A stretch of DNA of 64,000 nt from Heterohyrax brucei (GCA_028571685.1 CM053143.1:143006829-143070828); one strand, 5' to 3'; counted from the stretch's first letter, positions 1 to 12,090 are shown. The notes: a model not told the origin generated them from the letters alone. Numbers and translations are program-made.

Positions 1-209
1 CTGTGCCAGTCTTGTTTGGTCTGAGAGCATCTTAGCCCAAGGATTCTCGGGTCTGAAGGGTACACTATGATCTTGGTGTGGCTTTCTTGTGGAGTGAGGT
101 CCCCCACTCTCTGCTTGCTCCCTTTTCTTTTATATCTTGTAGGAGAAAAGGGTAAAAAGTGGTATAAGCCACACTCCAGGGAAACTCCCTTTGTAAGGAT
201 GTTGCAGTC
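1..209 (-). mobile_element. LTR, left part of an interrupted copy (antisense)
   Basis: Matches the middle of the antisense LTR at 55804-56360, for example cacactccagg and the tail gttgcagtc. It is broken at 209 by a sense LTR and resumes at about 667. Confidence 0.8.
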
Positions 210-666
210 TGTCATGGGTTGAACTGGGTCCCCCTAAAAATGTCTGTTGATTTGATTTGGCTATGAGTCCCAATATGGTGCCCTTCCTCCCATGTGTTGT
301 GAATCCTGCCTCTGTGATACTAATGATGGAGAATGGTTTGTGGTTGTGTTAGTGAGGCAGGACTGAAGCTACAAACTTGCAGGATATATAAGGGAGAGAA
401 GTGAGCAGAAGAAGTTGGGAACTTCATACCACCAAGAGAGAAGTACCAGGAGCAGAGCACATCCTTTGGACCCGAGGTTCCTGTGCTGAGATGCTCTCGC
501 TGCATTTATACTCAGCCTACCAGACTGTGATAAATTCTCTTACTGAATGGACTTATAATTTGTAAATGGATTTGCAGCTTACTGGACTGTCTCATTAAAA
601 GCTTTTCCTCATTAAACCTTTCACTCGTGGTATTTTCTGTTAGAGCAGTACCAGGTGACTAAGACA
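210..666 (+). mobile_element. Solo LTR of MaLR/ERVL-like type inserted in another LTR
   Basis: It runs from tgtcatgggttg to gtgactaagaca, giving TG...CA ends, with a promoter-proximal middle and an attaaa signal near its 3' end. It is flanked by cagtc (205-209) and aagtc (667-671), a near-perfect 5-bp target duplication. No internal retroviral genes are present. Confidence 0.8.
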
Positions 667-838
667 AAGTCCCACCCTAATACTCCTTTAACATAATCTT
701 ATCTATTAACCACAGGCAGAGATTAGGACTTACAGCATAGGAAAATCACAAAATGGAGGGCAGTCACGCAATACTGGGAATCATGGCCAAGTCAGATTGA
801 TACACACTTTTGGAGGGGACACAATTCAATCTGTGGCA
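667..838 (-). mobile_element. LTR, right part of the interrupted antisense copy
   Basis: It continues the copy broken at 209: cccaccctaatactcctttaac, ttaaccacaggcagag and the end acacaattcaatctgtggca all have counterparts at 56190-56355. Confidence 0.8.
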
Positions 839-916
839 CCACTACTCCACCAGCGCTCCTTGTATATTACATAGTGTACAGTGAATGTTTATTGTGGAAT
901 ATATGTGTGTATGTAC

Positions 917-962
917 CTGAAGGAAACCCTGGTGGAATTGACTTGATGGCAATGGGTATACC
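917..962 (+). repeat. AfroSINE with large internal deletion
   Basis: gaaggaaaccctggtgg (head) runs straight into aattgacttgatggcaatggg (tail); the body is missing. Confidence 0.55.
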
Positions 963-969
963 TGAAAAC

Positions 970-1150
970 TGATTGCTGTTGAGAGACCCTGTAGGACACA
1001 GTAGAAGTGCCCTATAGGGATTCCAAGGCTGTAAATCAGTACAGAAGCAGACTGCCACATCTTTCTCCCTGACAGCAGCTGGTGGGTTCAAATTGCCAGC
1101 CTTTCGGTTAGCAGCCTAGTGCTTTAACCTTCATGCCACCAGGACTTCTT
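970..1150 (-). repeat. AfroSINE, antisense, long form
   Basis: It includes the extra segment ggctgtaaatcagtacagaag and cagactgccacatctttctcc that marks the long form of this SINE. ccagcctttcggttagcagc is the reversed tRNA-like head. Confidence 0.8.
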
Positions 1151-1242
1151 GGGTGTGTATGTATTTGTTATTAATGTATAGTTAGCACAGGTCCTAAGTA
1201 ATCACTAAATTTTTCATGCATTTCTAGAGTAATTGATAAACA

Positions 1243-1406
1243 ACAGCAACCATTGCCGTCTAGTCAGTCGGGTCCAACTCCTAGCGACCCTAGAGGTCGG
1301 TTTAGAACTGCCCCATAGAGTTTCCAAGAGTGCCTGGCAGATTTGAACTGCTGAGCTTTTGGTTAGCAGACATAGTAATTAAGCCTCTAAACCACCAGGG
1401 TTTCCA
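1243..1406 (-). repeat. AfroSINE, antisense
   Basis: tagtcagtcgggtccaactc through gagcttttggttagcagac to ccaccagggtttcc. Confidence 0.85.
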
Positions 1407-1544
1407 GAGTAATTGATAGTAAGGCTAAATAAACTTGTAGAAAATAGCTATTTAAGTTTGCTTCCAGAGAAGGAATGTATTCTGCTACTGCCTATTTCCC
1501 TAGTTTGTTTAGTGATATTTCATATATTATAGTCCAACTTAATT

Positions 1545-1700
1545 GTGGCCCAGTAGTTAAGGAGCTGCCAACTGAAAGGTTGGCAGTCTAAAACCCACCA
1601 GCTACTCCTTGGGAACCCTCTAGGGCAGTTCTATTTTGTCCACTGGGGTCATTGTGAGTTGGAATTGTCTCAGTAGCAACATGTTTGGTTTCTTGGTTTG
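1545..1700 (+). repeat. AfroSINE, sense
   Basis: gcccagtagttaaggagctg, acccaccagctactccttgg, gagttggaattgtctcagta, ending in T-rich tail. Confidence 0.8.
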
Positions 1701-1929
1701 TATTTATTACATTTCTGGAATAGTTACTGAATTTTTCTAAGGAAAAATGGAAGCAATGCTAGTATGTTTCCTAAAGAAACAATGTCAAAACCAACAAAAT
1801 ATTGCTTATTTACAACAAAATTGGAGACTATGTAATACAAAAAAAAAAATCTAGGCTCTGTTTATGGAAAAAAATGCTTAAATGCAAAAATATTTTAGAA
1901 GTCTCATTTGAAGGCAAAAAGCATTACAG

Positions 1930-2110
1930 TAAATAACTTTATTAAGTAATTACAATGGGCCAGATACAATGCTGAGTGCTTTACGAATATATTTAATCCT
2001 GACCACAAACCTCGAAATGATGTTTTAACATTTCATTTTACAGATGAGGAAATAGAAACTAAAAGAGGCTTATTAATTTGCCTGAGACTAGGGATCTGGC
2101 ATTTAAACTT
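1930..2110 (-). repeat. MIR, antisense
   Basis: tgctgagtgctttacgaata, cattttacagatgaggaaat, attaatttgcctgagac. Confidence 0.75.
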
Positions 2111-2285
2111 GGCATGAAGTGTGCCTCACAGTAAATCTGTGCTAAGCCATGCTTTTGATCATTATGGTATACAGACAGCCCACAGTTTTGTGAATGAGGT
2201 CGGTTCCTAACTGCATCCGTAAGTCAAAATTGTAGGTGAGTGGACCAGGTATATATGGTACTTAATTTATCCTTCTAATGCTGCA

Positions 2286-2332
2286 GGGGCTCTGTGAGTG
2301 GGAATGAACTCAATGGCAATGGGTTTTTGGTT
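2286..2332 (+). repeat. AfroSINE tail fragment, sense
   Basis: gtgggaatgaactcaatggc then aatgggtttttgg is the 3' tail only. Confidence 0.6.
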
Positions 2333-3334
2333 AGTGCGAGAGCAGGCTCAGAGCCTGTTCTGGTGATTTAAAAGCTGCACATTCAGCAAGTCAAGGTGAT
2401 CGTGATGAAAAATTTGTTGCTAGTTGCTGTTGGTTCAGTCGTTTCAAAGTGAGACAAATTTACATAACATTAAAGGGCAAGTAGGAGTTGTCCTTAAGTC
2501 AGATGTTTGTAGTAACATGCAGACTGCCTGTATTGACTGTACTATGTTAAAATATTACAGCAATACCCCAAATATTGTGGTATGTTTGGTAAGTTAAAAA
2601 AAAATCCATTTAGGCAAAGAGGTTCTAGCCGTAACAATCATATTTTGCATATTGTTTGTGTAAATTCTTCTCAAAGTTAAACAGCTTAGCCACTTTTTCA
2701 TTAAACTTTTCCTAATAACGTCTAGCTTATATTTAAAGTAATTTTTTGGTACTTTCCCCATCACCTGCATTTGCCAGTCTGGTTGTGGTCACTAGCTGTT
2801 AGTCAGAGTTCTCAGGTGGATAGACATTCAGTCTGTTTTTCTTTAACAGTGAAACCTCCTCCATTGTCTCTTCAGCAGGTGGCTGTGTAGCACTCTGTCC
2901 ACCCAGCCGTGATCCACAGATCGTGCTATGTCTGAGTTTCTTCTATGTGTAGCCTGAAATTATAATTAACGGTTGGCTTGGAACCTTCACAAAGTCCTGT
3001 TAGGACATCCACCTGGTGTGTGTTTTTTATTTCCTGCACAGATTATAAATAAGCTTTTTGCAGGTAGGAAATACATCTGCTATTTCTTTAGTTCTTGGTA
3101 GAGGGACTTCTGACATCACACTGGCCTGAAGTCCTGAAGTCACAGTGGGTGTTGTCTCCCAGTAAGATCTTAAGGAATCCGGGAAGACCATTTTAGTAGA
3201 TTCATAGGTGTGAGAGGGTTTTGTTAATCTGGGGGTGATACATTAATGAGAATTTAATGTAGAGGGAGCTATGATGGGCCTCTATTTCTTTAAAAGTTGG
3301 CTCCAAGCCAGTCTAATGTTTAGGTGTGGCAATT

Positions 3335-3511
3335 GAAACAAAACAAAACAAAAACAAACCTGGCTGCCCTCAAGTGGATTCCAACTCATAGTGATGCTAT
3401 AGGACAGAATAGAATTGCCCCATAGGGTTTCCAAGGAGTGGCTGGTGGGTTCAAACTGCTGACCTTTTGGTTAGCAGGCAAGCTCTAACTTCTGTGCCAT
3501 CAGGGCTCCTG
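3335..3511 (-). repeat. AfroSINE, antisense
   Basis: A-rich start (aaacaaaacaaaac), ccaactcatagtgatgctat, gctgaccttttggttagcag, end atcagggctcc. Confidence 0.85.
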
Positions 3512-3767
3512 CTGTGGCAATTAGTAGAGTTAACGTGTGTCTTAAAAACTAGAAGATCCAGAGGTACAATCTGATAAATACTCATCTGCCGTTTCAGACC
3601 ACACTGAACAAGACTCCAGGTATTAGCACACATACGTACAGTGTAGGAAAAGCACTTAAGAGAAATGAAGTCTGTGTGTTTTTGTACTAGCTTTCCTAAA
3701 TATTAACATAGTCAGTGATGATAACTTTCCATGATGTCTAGCTCAGAGAGCTAAACATATAGATGTG

Positions 3768-3962
3768 GTGGTGTAAGGTGTCCTTGACTTGATTCCAACT
3801 CGTAATGGTCCTGTAGAACAGTAGCACTGCTCCCTGGGCTGTATGTAACCTTTACAAAAGCAGATTGCTAGCTGTTTCTTCCTTAAACCTGCTGGGTAGC
3901 TTTGAACCACCAGTCCTTTGGTTAGCATCTCAGTGCTTAACCATTGTGCAACCAAGGCTTCT
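3768..3962 (-). repeat. AfroSINE, antisense, long form
   Basis: gacttgattccaactcgtaa, ctttacaaaagcagattgct, agtcctttggttagcatctc. Confidence 0.8.
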
Positions 3963-5672
3963 GTAAACACTGTATGATAAGCTTTCTTATACAGTGAAAT
4001 CTGTGAGAGCTGGAACTTGTTTTTTCAGGTCTTGCATAGGTTTTCTGCCTTTCGCGGGTGCGGGTTTGCCGCTTTCCCTTCACTCTCTTAGCACAGAATT
4101 TTTGAACTTTCCTTCTCTGACAGGTTTCTACCTTCCACAGGTTCTACTTTTCTTAGGTTTTATTGTATTTGAGTTTCCTTTCTGACAGGTTTCTGCCTTA
4201 CCAGGTTCTAGCTTTGTCGGGTTTTAATATCATAGGTACTGGCCTCCTGTCCTCTTATTACAGAGTTGCAGTGTGTGAATCCTTTTTGCCACTGGCACCC
4301 AGTTCAAGATTTTCCACATTGAATTGGGATTTTTGAAGAGGTGGGGTAATACAGTGGTTATTGGAAGGCTTAAATGAATAAATACGTGTAAAACCATGGG
4401 ACAGTACCTTGCATACATTGCTGCATGTTACTTATTATATTTATTATTGGAATATGGGTTATATCAAATGCTATCTCATGTTTTGTCTCTTGCTTTCGAG
4501 ATTTAGAGCTCAAATCCCAACAGTTTCATATGTTTTTATTCCCATAATCCTTCACTCTAGGCTAGGATTATGTCCAGATGAGAGATTGGCCAGCTGTTGC
4601 CATAAAAATCCTTTCTCTGTTTCTGCGTTTTCTGTATCTCACCAGTAACGAATTTTGAAACTTCCATTTAATGTTTTATTCAACTTTTGGAAATATGTAG
4701 ACATTTTGGATTTGTGTAGGAATGCATGTTTCTGAGGAGGGATCTCTCAGAGTCATCCTACACAAAATTGTGAGAGCTTTAACAGAATATGTATCTGGAT
4801 TGGCTCTTTTTAGACAATAGCAAGGAATCCCAGTGTACTCTTAGGACACACATAAAACCAACTTAGATACCACCATAGCACACTTTGGGAAATACTGGTT
4901 TGGTCCAATATGCTCTTTTTATGGGTAAGGAACTAAGATATTGAATAGCTGAGGTGTAGGGCCCTCTCATTATAAAATGTGTTATTCAGGGTAGCTTAAC
5001 TGCTCCCAAACCTCAGTGGCTTAAGATAACAAAGTTTATTTCTTGCTTCCATTGTAACTAAGTGCTCTCCATGTGGTGTTTCAGGGATCTAGGCTCATTC
5101 CGTTTAGTGGCTCCACTGTCATTTAGTCCTTGGACTCTTTCAACGGATCTTCTGCATTGGAATGGGGGACAAGGCGGGAAGTGGAACTGGGAGGATGGTG
5201 TGGAAGGTTTTAGAGGCCAGGAAGTAGTGTTACCTCCCTGCTGCCCACACCGCCTTGGCTAGAGCTCAGGTGCATGGCCCTCCTTAACCGCATAGGCGAT
5301 GGGGACTCAGGACGGGAGGAAAAACCTGACATTTGGAGATCACAAGCTCCAACAGATGTATAATCTTTGAATCGAGTTAATTACATAATTTTGGAACACT
5401 ATAAATTATAAATCTGTATTTAAAATTCATGAAGAGATTCACATTTATTTCTACATAATTCATTCTAGTTTTGGCTAATGTTAACAATTAAACTGGGAAA
5501 ATCATTTTTAGATTTGTTTCAAAGCACAGGTATTAATAAGTTTTGCTTTCAGGTACAATAAATACTCCTGGTGACAATTTTTAGCGGGAAAGTTGCAAAG
5601 ATGGTTGCCAGGAAGTATAGAATAATAATAAGTGGAAATGGCCAATCAAAAGAAAAATTTTTTTAAACACAG

Positions 5673-6105
5673 TGTTGTAGTCATCTGGTACACTGCTTTA
5701 ACAGAAAATACCATGAGTGGACGGTTTCATGAAGAGAAACTTTGTTGACACAGTCTGGTAAGCCACAAATCTGTTCAATAGGAGAAACTGTCACAGTCCA
5801 GTGGGCTGAGTCCAAGTTCCAGGAGAGCATCTCAGCACAGGAAGCTCAGGACCAAAGGACATGCAATGTTCTCGGTCTTGGTGGTATGAGGTTCCCAACT
5901 CTCTGTGGTCACTTTTCTCCTTTAGATCCCGCAAGCTTGTAGCTTGATTCCTGCCTCACCAGCACAGCTGCTGCCCGTTCTCCATCATCAATATCACAGA
6001 GGCAGGATTCACAACACATGGGAGGAACTGCACCATATTGGGACTCATAGCCACGGCAAATCAATACATACATTTTTAGGGAGACACAATACAACTGGTG
6101 ATACA
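5673..6105 (-). mobile_element. Solo LTR, antisense
   Basis: It starts tgttgtagtcatctgg and ends gagacacaatacaactgg. The interior resembles the reverse complement of the 210-666 copy, including caatatcacagaggcagg and aacacatggga. Confidence 0.75.
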
Positions 6106-6718
6106 CAGTGAAAAGGTATCTCTAGAACTGTAACAGCCTACATAAGCACAGTTCTTAATGAAGATTATTCTGTGATTTTAGCAATTGAGGGTTTTTTTTT
6201 TCAGGTTTTTTATAATTTATAGAGATTTTTCAGCATGCTGTTTTTATTATGGATATTACTTTAAGAGCCATAATCTTTATTAATAAACATGTTTATATAT
6301 GTAAATACTGATTTTTAATATAGAATATTTTTATAACGTAAAAGCACTTTATAAAATGTAAATCACATATGTAAGTTACTATTATGAGCTGGTTAAAATG
6401 GAGGAAAAATATTCTGCCGCCAAGGTTTTGTTTGTGATTTTCTTTTTAACTAGATTTTATTGTTGGTAAAGAGGAGGAGCAATTTATCATAGAATCACCA
6501 AATTGGAAGTAACTTTAGACTTTACCTAGCATACTTTTTCTGACTCCATGAGGGGTATGCATCAGAATTATTCCCAGCATCCCCAAGAAAAGTATCAAAT
6601 CCATCCTGAGGTTTTCCTTGTTTCTCTTTCTGATTAACGTGTTCTACTGTGCCAGAAATCCATTTTTTTTTAACTGTGTTATGACTGGTACGATAGAAGG
6701 ACTACTGCCATGTACAGA

Positions 6719-6905
6719 TAGGAGGTGCGACAAGTTCATGAACTCATCCTAGAAAAAGTACTACATACCTCATTGCTGAATATCACTAGAGTCACATTCA
6801 GAGTTCTTCCCTTTGGAAGCTACGCACTGACACCAGTGCCTAGTCCATCCTCCAAAACAATTTTAGAACTCTTTTTCTGGAATGACCATTAGAGCTGTCA
6901 TTGTG
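6719..6905 (-). mobile_element. Mariner end, first of two
   Basis: It runs from cgacaagttcatgaactcat, ctagaaaaagtactacatac, to ctggaatgaccattagag, the 3' terminal ~180 bp of the mariner seen at 32931. No transposase frame survives. Confidence 0.65.
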
Positions 6906-7065
6906 TGAGGTCTGACAATTAAGTTGTGAACTCATCCTAGAAAAAGTGCTATATATCTCATGGCTGAATCTCACCACAATCCCCTTTGAAGTGCTCCCCT
7001 TGGGAAGTTTGGACACTAGTACCTAGTACTCTCTTCAAAGCACTTTTTCTAGGATGAGTTTGCAA
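6906..7065. mobile_element. Mariner end, second, with inverted terminus
   Basis: It starts tgacaattaagttgtgaact and ends gcactttttctaggatgag, followed by tttgcaagtc, the reverse complement of its own start. It is a short fold-back element directly after the first copy. Confidence 0.65.
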
Positions 7066-7538
7066 GTCTTCTGCTTTATTTTAGATTTTAGTTAAATATT
7101 TACATCATATTCTCTTGCTTTCTTTTAAAAATTTGAGTGGAACTCTGTTTACCTTGAAGTATTGACTCATCTAATCTTTCTTTGTAAACACTATCATTTT
7201 TCTCTTTAGCCTTAGCAAAGGTCTGGTTCTAAATTCTTTAAGGGTGAGGAGTTTTATGCTTTTTAAATCTTCTTTATGGTACATCAGTATCTGTGCCTTG
7301 AAAGCTGGAGTTGGTATTTGCTGGATGTGGCTAAGTGGGAATTGGAATGAGAGAGCATAATGAGTGTTAGCAGGTTGGGGTTCAATCCATCTGCTAAGGA
7401 CTGCAAGTTCTCTAGAGTTTTTTACATTCTGTGTTCATAATTCAATGGCAATATGTTATGCACACATAAAAACTTATATATGTACCCATACATATATCTG
7501 TACTTTAATGCAAATATATACACACACATACATCCATG

Positions 7539-7745
7539 AGTCCCTGGATGATAGTTTGGGTGGTGCCAATATTTAATGTGCTTGGCTGCTAACTGAAACA
7601 CGGGAGGTTCAAGAAACTCAGAAGAAAGGCCTGGTGACCCACTTCCCCCAAATGAGCCATTGTTGTCCCTATGGAGCACAGTTCTGCTTGGACACACATG
7701 GCGTCTCCCTGAGTTGGAGTTGAGTCGATGGCAACTGGAATACAC
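7539..7745 (+). repeat. AfroSINE, sense, 'gtccctgg' subtype
   Basis: gagtccctggatgatagttt, agaagaaaggcctggtgacc, agttgagtcgatggcaactgg. Confidence 0.8.
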
Positions 7746-8276
7746 GTATGCACACACACGCATATGCACACAGTTTTTGTCCTCTGCCTTGTCTGGATGA
7801 TTCCTTATCATTAAACACTGCCATGCTATGTCAGCAGCTCAACTTTTGTATTTGTGATCTGTTTTTTAATTCTTGTGGCCTGTTGAGAAATAACAGACAC
7901 TAAACAAATTAGTGGTGCCCAAATGGAGGCAGGTTGGCAGTGTGCGTCCATACAGAGGTTTCCCCACAGCTGGACTATGGACAATGGGTGGGAGAATGTG
8001 TCACATGGTACACAGTCATGTAAGCATGTGGCTGCCAAAAGAACTGGCTCTGGGAGATGGAGTCAGTTCCAGCAAAAGCTACTACCTCCTATGTTCAAGT
8101 AATGTTGTTATTGTAAATCTTAGTTGTTTTATGGTTCTTTTTGCATTTAATTTGTGAATTGGCTTTTGGTATATAAGTACATTATATTTCCTCTCTATGC
8201 TGGTTTGCAAATCTGTGAAATGGCCATTATTTACCTCATTTTCAAACTTTGAGAAGTTTATGGAGGGTGTGCAAGA

Positions 8277-8353
8277 GAGGGCGGGTGGGCAGGCGGGCAG
8301 GCGGGCAGGCAGGCAGGCACAGATAAAGGTACAGAAAGATAGATAGATAGAAG
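8277..8353. repeat. GGCA/GGCG and GATA simple repeats
   Basis: A run of gggc/aggc tetranucleotides is followed by a short gata run (8338-8352). Confidence 0.9.
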
Positions 8354-8973
8354 GATAGTGTTGCTCTTAATTCTCCACAAGCTGGTTCAGTAAACTGCTT
8401 AATAATTATTTTCAGAACACCTTCTGTTCTGAAAATTCAAACATATGTAAAAGGGATCTGGGAGAAACAGTAAGTTTCAGTCTAATGGGCAGAGCAAAAG
8501 CAGTAGAAATAAAAGCGAAATTTAGCATGATTAAAGAAATAACCTTGGATATTTCTAGTTGAACCACAGTATTAAAAATAATACAGCATACCTCAATGAT
8601 CATGAAGAAATTTCATATTGAAAAAATTCTGAAGAATAGTCCAAATGGAGGAGAAAAAAAGATAGTCTAAATGTGTAGTCTAAACTATACATCTCTTGCC
8701 AATGTTGACTCCAGTAACTGCTTAGAGGTCATATCCTACAGCTCCTGTGAATATGCCTGAAGGACCTCTCCCTGAAATGGCTCTAAAAGGCTTTGTGTGT
8801 CAACAGTGGGATTTGGTAAGAATTACACTAGCCAGGTAGTAAGATATCTGGTCATGATAGCTCTTGGTTCCCTGTGGTGAGTTTCTTAATCTTTCCAGAC
8901 TTTTTTTCCTTAATCCTGGGTAAACTCTAGGGCTACCCTAAGATGTGGCAAGAATAAGATACTATTGTACACA

Positions 8974-9133
8974 CCGTGGAAACTGTGGTGGAGTAGTGGT
9001 TAATTATTGTGGCTGCTAACCAAAAGGTCAGCAATTCGAATCTACCAGGCACTCCTTGGAAACTGTGGGGCAGTTCTACTCTGTCCCGTAGAGTTACTAT
9101 GAGTCAGAATCAACTTGACAGCAACCGGCAGGG
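8974..9133 (+). repeat. AfroSINE, sense
   Basis: ggtggagtagtggttaatta, aaaaggtcagcaattcgaat, gagtcagaatcaacttgaca. Confidence 0.88.
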
Positions 9134-9229
9134 TGTCTTAGTTTTTGCTACACACTGTGTATGTGTTGTGAAAAGCATGAAGTGTTCTATATAAAGAAGT
9201 AGGTAGGCACTTCTGAGTTCAAGCTGCAT

Positions 9230-9920
9230 GGTTTTCAACTCCCTCCAAACATTTCCATCTGGTATTCGGTACTCAACTCAAGCAACGTTTCCTGCCTTGT
9301 CTACTCCAAACCTCATTCTTTGTTCATCAGTCATTCAGACGCAGAATCTCTGAGCCTCCCTAATTCTTTTTCCTCTTTTATTCCCTGTAGCTAAATGGTC
9401 ACAAAGTTCTGTAGACCTCACGTTGTAAATATTTCCAAATCTCTACTGGCCTCACTTTATGTTATCACCATTGACTTGGTTCAGAACCTGATTATCTCTC
9501 AGCTGAACTACTGTACTAGTCTTCTAGCTAGTCTCCCTGTCTTTACCCATTCTTCACATGCCATGAATGATTATCTTTAAAAAATACACCTAAATATAGC
9601 ATGCCTCACTCCCCACTTACAAATGTTCAGGATAAATCTAGACTCTTAAGTCTGGTGTGTACTGATTTGACCTCAAACACTTTAGTATTATTTCCTACCC
9701 TTCTTTTGAACCACCCCTACCTTCAGCCACAGTGAATTTGTTTCAGTTCTCTAAATATTCAGTGCTTTGTTGTGCCAGGAGCTCTCCACTTTTTCTCTGC
9801 AGGAAAACTCCAGCTTATCCTTTAGAAACCAAATCAAACTGCCATTTTCTTCTAGAAATTTCTCTGACTTCTGACCCAGCAACCCCCAGACTCTGTAGCA
9901 CATCATGGGAATAATCATGA
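9230..9920 (-). mobile_element. Old LINE-2-like relic, antisense
   Basis: ctgaactactgtactagtct, ctagtctccctgtctttacc, tcaggataaatctagactc and ttctctgacttctgaccc follow the order of a common mammal-wide repeat that I recall as LINE-2-like. Family assignment is tentative. Confidence 0.4.
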
Positions 9921-9929
9921 TTGCTGATG

Positions 9930-10290
9930 TTTAGTGCTCTCAAGTCAGTTCTGATTCACAGTGACCCTGTGCACAACAGAATGAAGCACTGCCTGCTCCT
10001 CTGCCGTCCTTACACTTGTTGCTGTGGTTGAATCCATTGTTGCAGCTGCTGTGCCAATCCATCTCATTGAGGGTCTTCCTCTTTTTCACTGACCCTGTAG
10101 TTCACCAAGCATGATCTCTCCTGATCTCAGATCTCTCCTGATAACATGTCCAAGGTATGTGAAACAGAGTCTTGCAATCCCTGCTTCTAAGAAGCATTCT
10201 GGTTGTACTTCTTCCAAGTTTGTTCTTTTCGCAGTGTATGGCATGCTCAGTATTCTTCACTAACACTACAATTCGAAGGCATCAATTCTG
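9930..10290 (-). mobile_element. RTE/BovB-type LINE 3' region, antisense
   Basis: agtgaccctgtgcacaacagaatg, cactgcctgctcctctgccg, ttgagggtcttcctcttttt and aacatgtccaaggtatgtg are typical of the antisense RTE LINE whose tail the AfroSINE shares. Confidence 0.75.
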
Positions 10291-10423
10291 TTAAGATATC
10301 ATACTATTAATGTGACCTTCATTTGAGGAAACCGTGTACCCTCCTTCTTCTGTAACTTTCAATCAGCATCACACAGCATTGTGTTTGGTGCCTCCTTGAC
10401 ATTTGATCAGTGCTTGACAAAGA

Positions 10424-10610
10424 AAGAAACAAACCAACTGCCATCAAGTCTATGCCATGGGGATTGGAATAGAACTATTCCATATGGTTTTTAGTGGCTG
10501 TGAGTTTTTGGAATTAGATTACCAGGACTTTCTTCTAAGGTGCCTCTGAATGTATTCCAACTGCCAAACTTTTGGTTATAAGCCCAGCACTTAACCATTT
10601 CTACCACTTA
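10424..10610 (-). repeat. AfroSINE, antisense, diverged
   Basis: accaactgccatcaagtcta, ccaaacttttggttataagc, cagcacttaaccatttctac. An internal segment is disrupted. Confidence 0.7.
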
Positions 10611-10789
10611 TTGTTATTGTTTATGAGTGTTTAACTTTTGTACCACCCCAGGTCTTGCAGTGTTAGAGGAATAGATAAGATAATGATTAAGCTATTAAAA
10701 ATTTGGACCTTTATCTGCTAGCTTCATAAGTAAATTTAAATGTTAATATAATATATTGGTAAAGTATATACCATGGGGAGATGAATTTA

Positions 10790-10958
10790 GGGAGCATAAG
10801 GAGGCCTGTTGGCATAGTGGTTAATAGCTCAGCTGCCAACAAAAAGGTCAGCAGCTTGAATCCACTAGCTGCACCTTGGAAGCTCTATGGGGCAACTCTG
10901 CTCTGTCCAGTAGGGTTGCTTTGTGTTGGAATCAGCTCGATAGCAATGGGTTTAAGCC
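10790..10958 (+). repeat. AfroSINE, sense
   Basis: gttggcatagtggttaatag, aaaaaggtcagcagcttgaa, gttggaatcagctcgatagc. Confidence 0.85.
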
Positions 10959-11409
10959 AACCCATATGCAAGTCATCCCAAATTTCCTGTATAGATTGGC
11001 TCATGTCTGACAGCTGGTGGTGAGTGAAGATGTGTATCGTGGAAGCAGACTTGTTGCTTGTAGGGCTGGAGAGCTGGCAGGTGATGAATGACCCCTGAGA
11101 ACATTGTCTAGGGGAACACTGTGAAGTCAGCAGTGATTTTCTGCAGGGTTGGCAGACTAAGGGTCACATGATTCTTTGTCAGCTAGTGTTATTTTCCAAG
11201 GTCTCTACAGTGAATGTTGTGCCTGGTTAATAGAAGGATGGTGATTTCTTCTACCATTTGCTAGTACAGGTCCCAGGAGCAGGGTAGGTAGCCCCGTCAT
11301 ACCGGACCCCATTAGCGCCATGCACAGGTCCTCTACAGGCTGGTCCTTGCTCACATTTCTGTTCTGCCTTTTGACCCTGAGCTTCAGCCACATTTTTTTA
11401 TTTTTCCAT

Positions 11410-11560
11410 TTATTATTTTATTTAGCTAACATTTACAGTTCTCATACTATGGGCTACTCTTCTAAGCAGTTTGCAGATATGAACTCATTTAGTTCTCAGT
11501 ACAGACTTATGAAGGTGATACTACTATTACTCCCATTTTATGGATAAGGAAACTGAAATT
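11410..11560 (-). repeat. MIR, antisense
   Basis: gctaacatttacagttctca, tcccattttatggataagga. Confidence 0.7.
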
Positions 11561-11749
11561 ATTCTGGAATGTTTTTCTTTGTATGTGTTCTTTCTTCTGT
11601 GGGATTCACCTCTTCACAGTTTCTATTCTGAACTTCTGTTTGCCATTTAAGCCTTAGCTCCTCTGTGTTGTCTTAGCATCTTTCATATGTAAACGTGAGC
11701 AAGTTACTTAATTTTAGTCTCTGTGACTGTCAAACAGGTATAGGTCCCA

Positions 11750-11915
11750 GCGTGGTTGGTGGTTGAGACTCACCCAGTGTCACCACAGAAGAAAGGCCTG
11801 GTGATCTGTTTCCATAAAGATTACAACCAAGAAAACCCCGTGGAGTGGTTCTGCTTTATAACATGTGGGGTTGCTGTCTGAGCCTAAATCAACTGGATGG
11901 CAATGGATTTAGAGT
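11750..11915 (+). repeat. AfroSINE, sense, 5' diverged
   Basis: cagaagaaaggcctggtgat, ttccataaagattacaacca, aaatcaactggatggcaatgg. Confidence 0.75.
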
Positions 11916-11929
11916 TCTGTGTTTACTTA

Positions 11930-12090
11930 AAATGGCCATTGAGTCAATTCCAACCCTGTAGGACAGAGAACAACCCTGTAGGACAGAGTAGAACTGGCTT
12001 ATAAAGTTTCGGAGGAGCAGCTAGTAGATTCAAGTTGCTGACCTTTCACTTAGCAGTCGAGTTCTGAACCACTGTGCCACCAAGGTTCCA
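11930..12090 (-). repeat. AfroSINE, antisense
   Basis: tggccattgagtcaattcc, then a local duplication of accctgtaggacagag, then gctgacctttcacttagcag and gccaccaaggttcc. Confidence 0.82.

Noticed and set aside
7422-7811. 129-codon open frame on the minus strand
   Set aside because: It lies across an AfroSINE and CA-rich repeats, and the peptide has no domain.
10781-11023. 80-codon open frame starting MNLGSIRR, considered as TEC exon 2
   Set aside because: It lies over a SINE and does not match the expected N-terminus of TEC.
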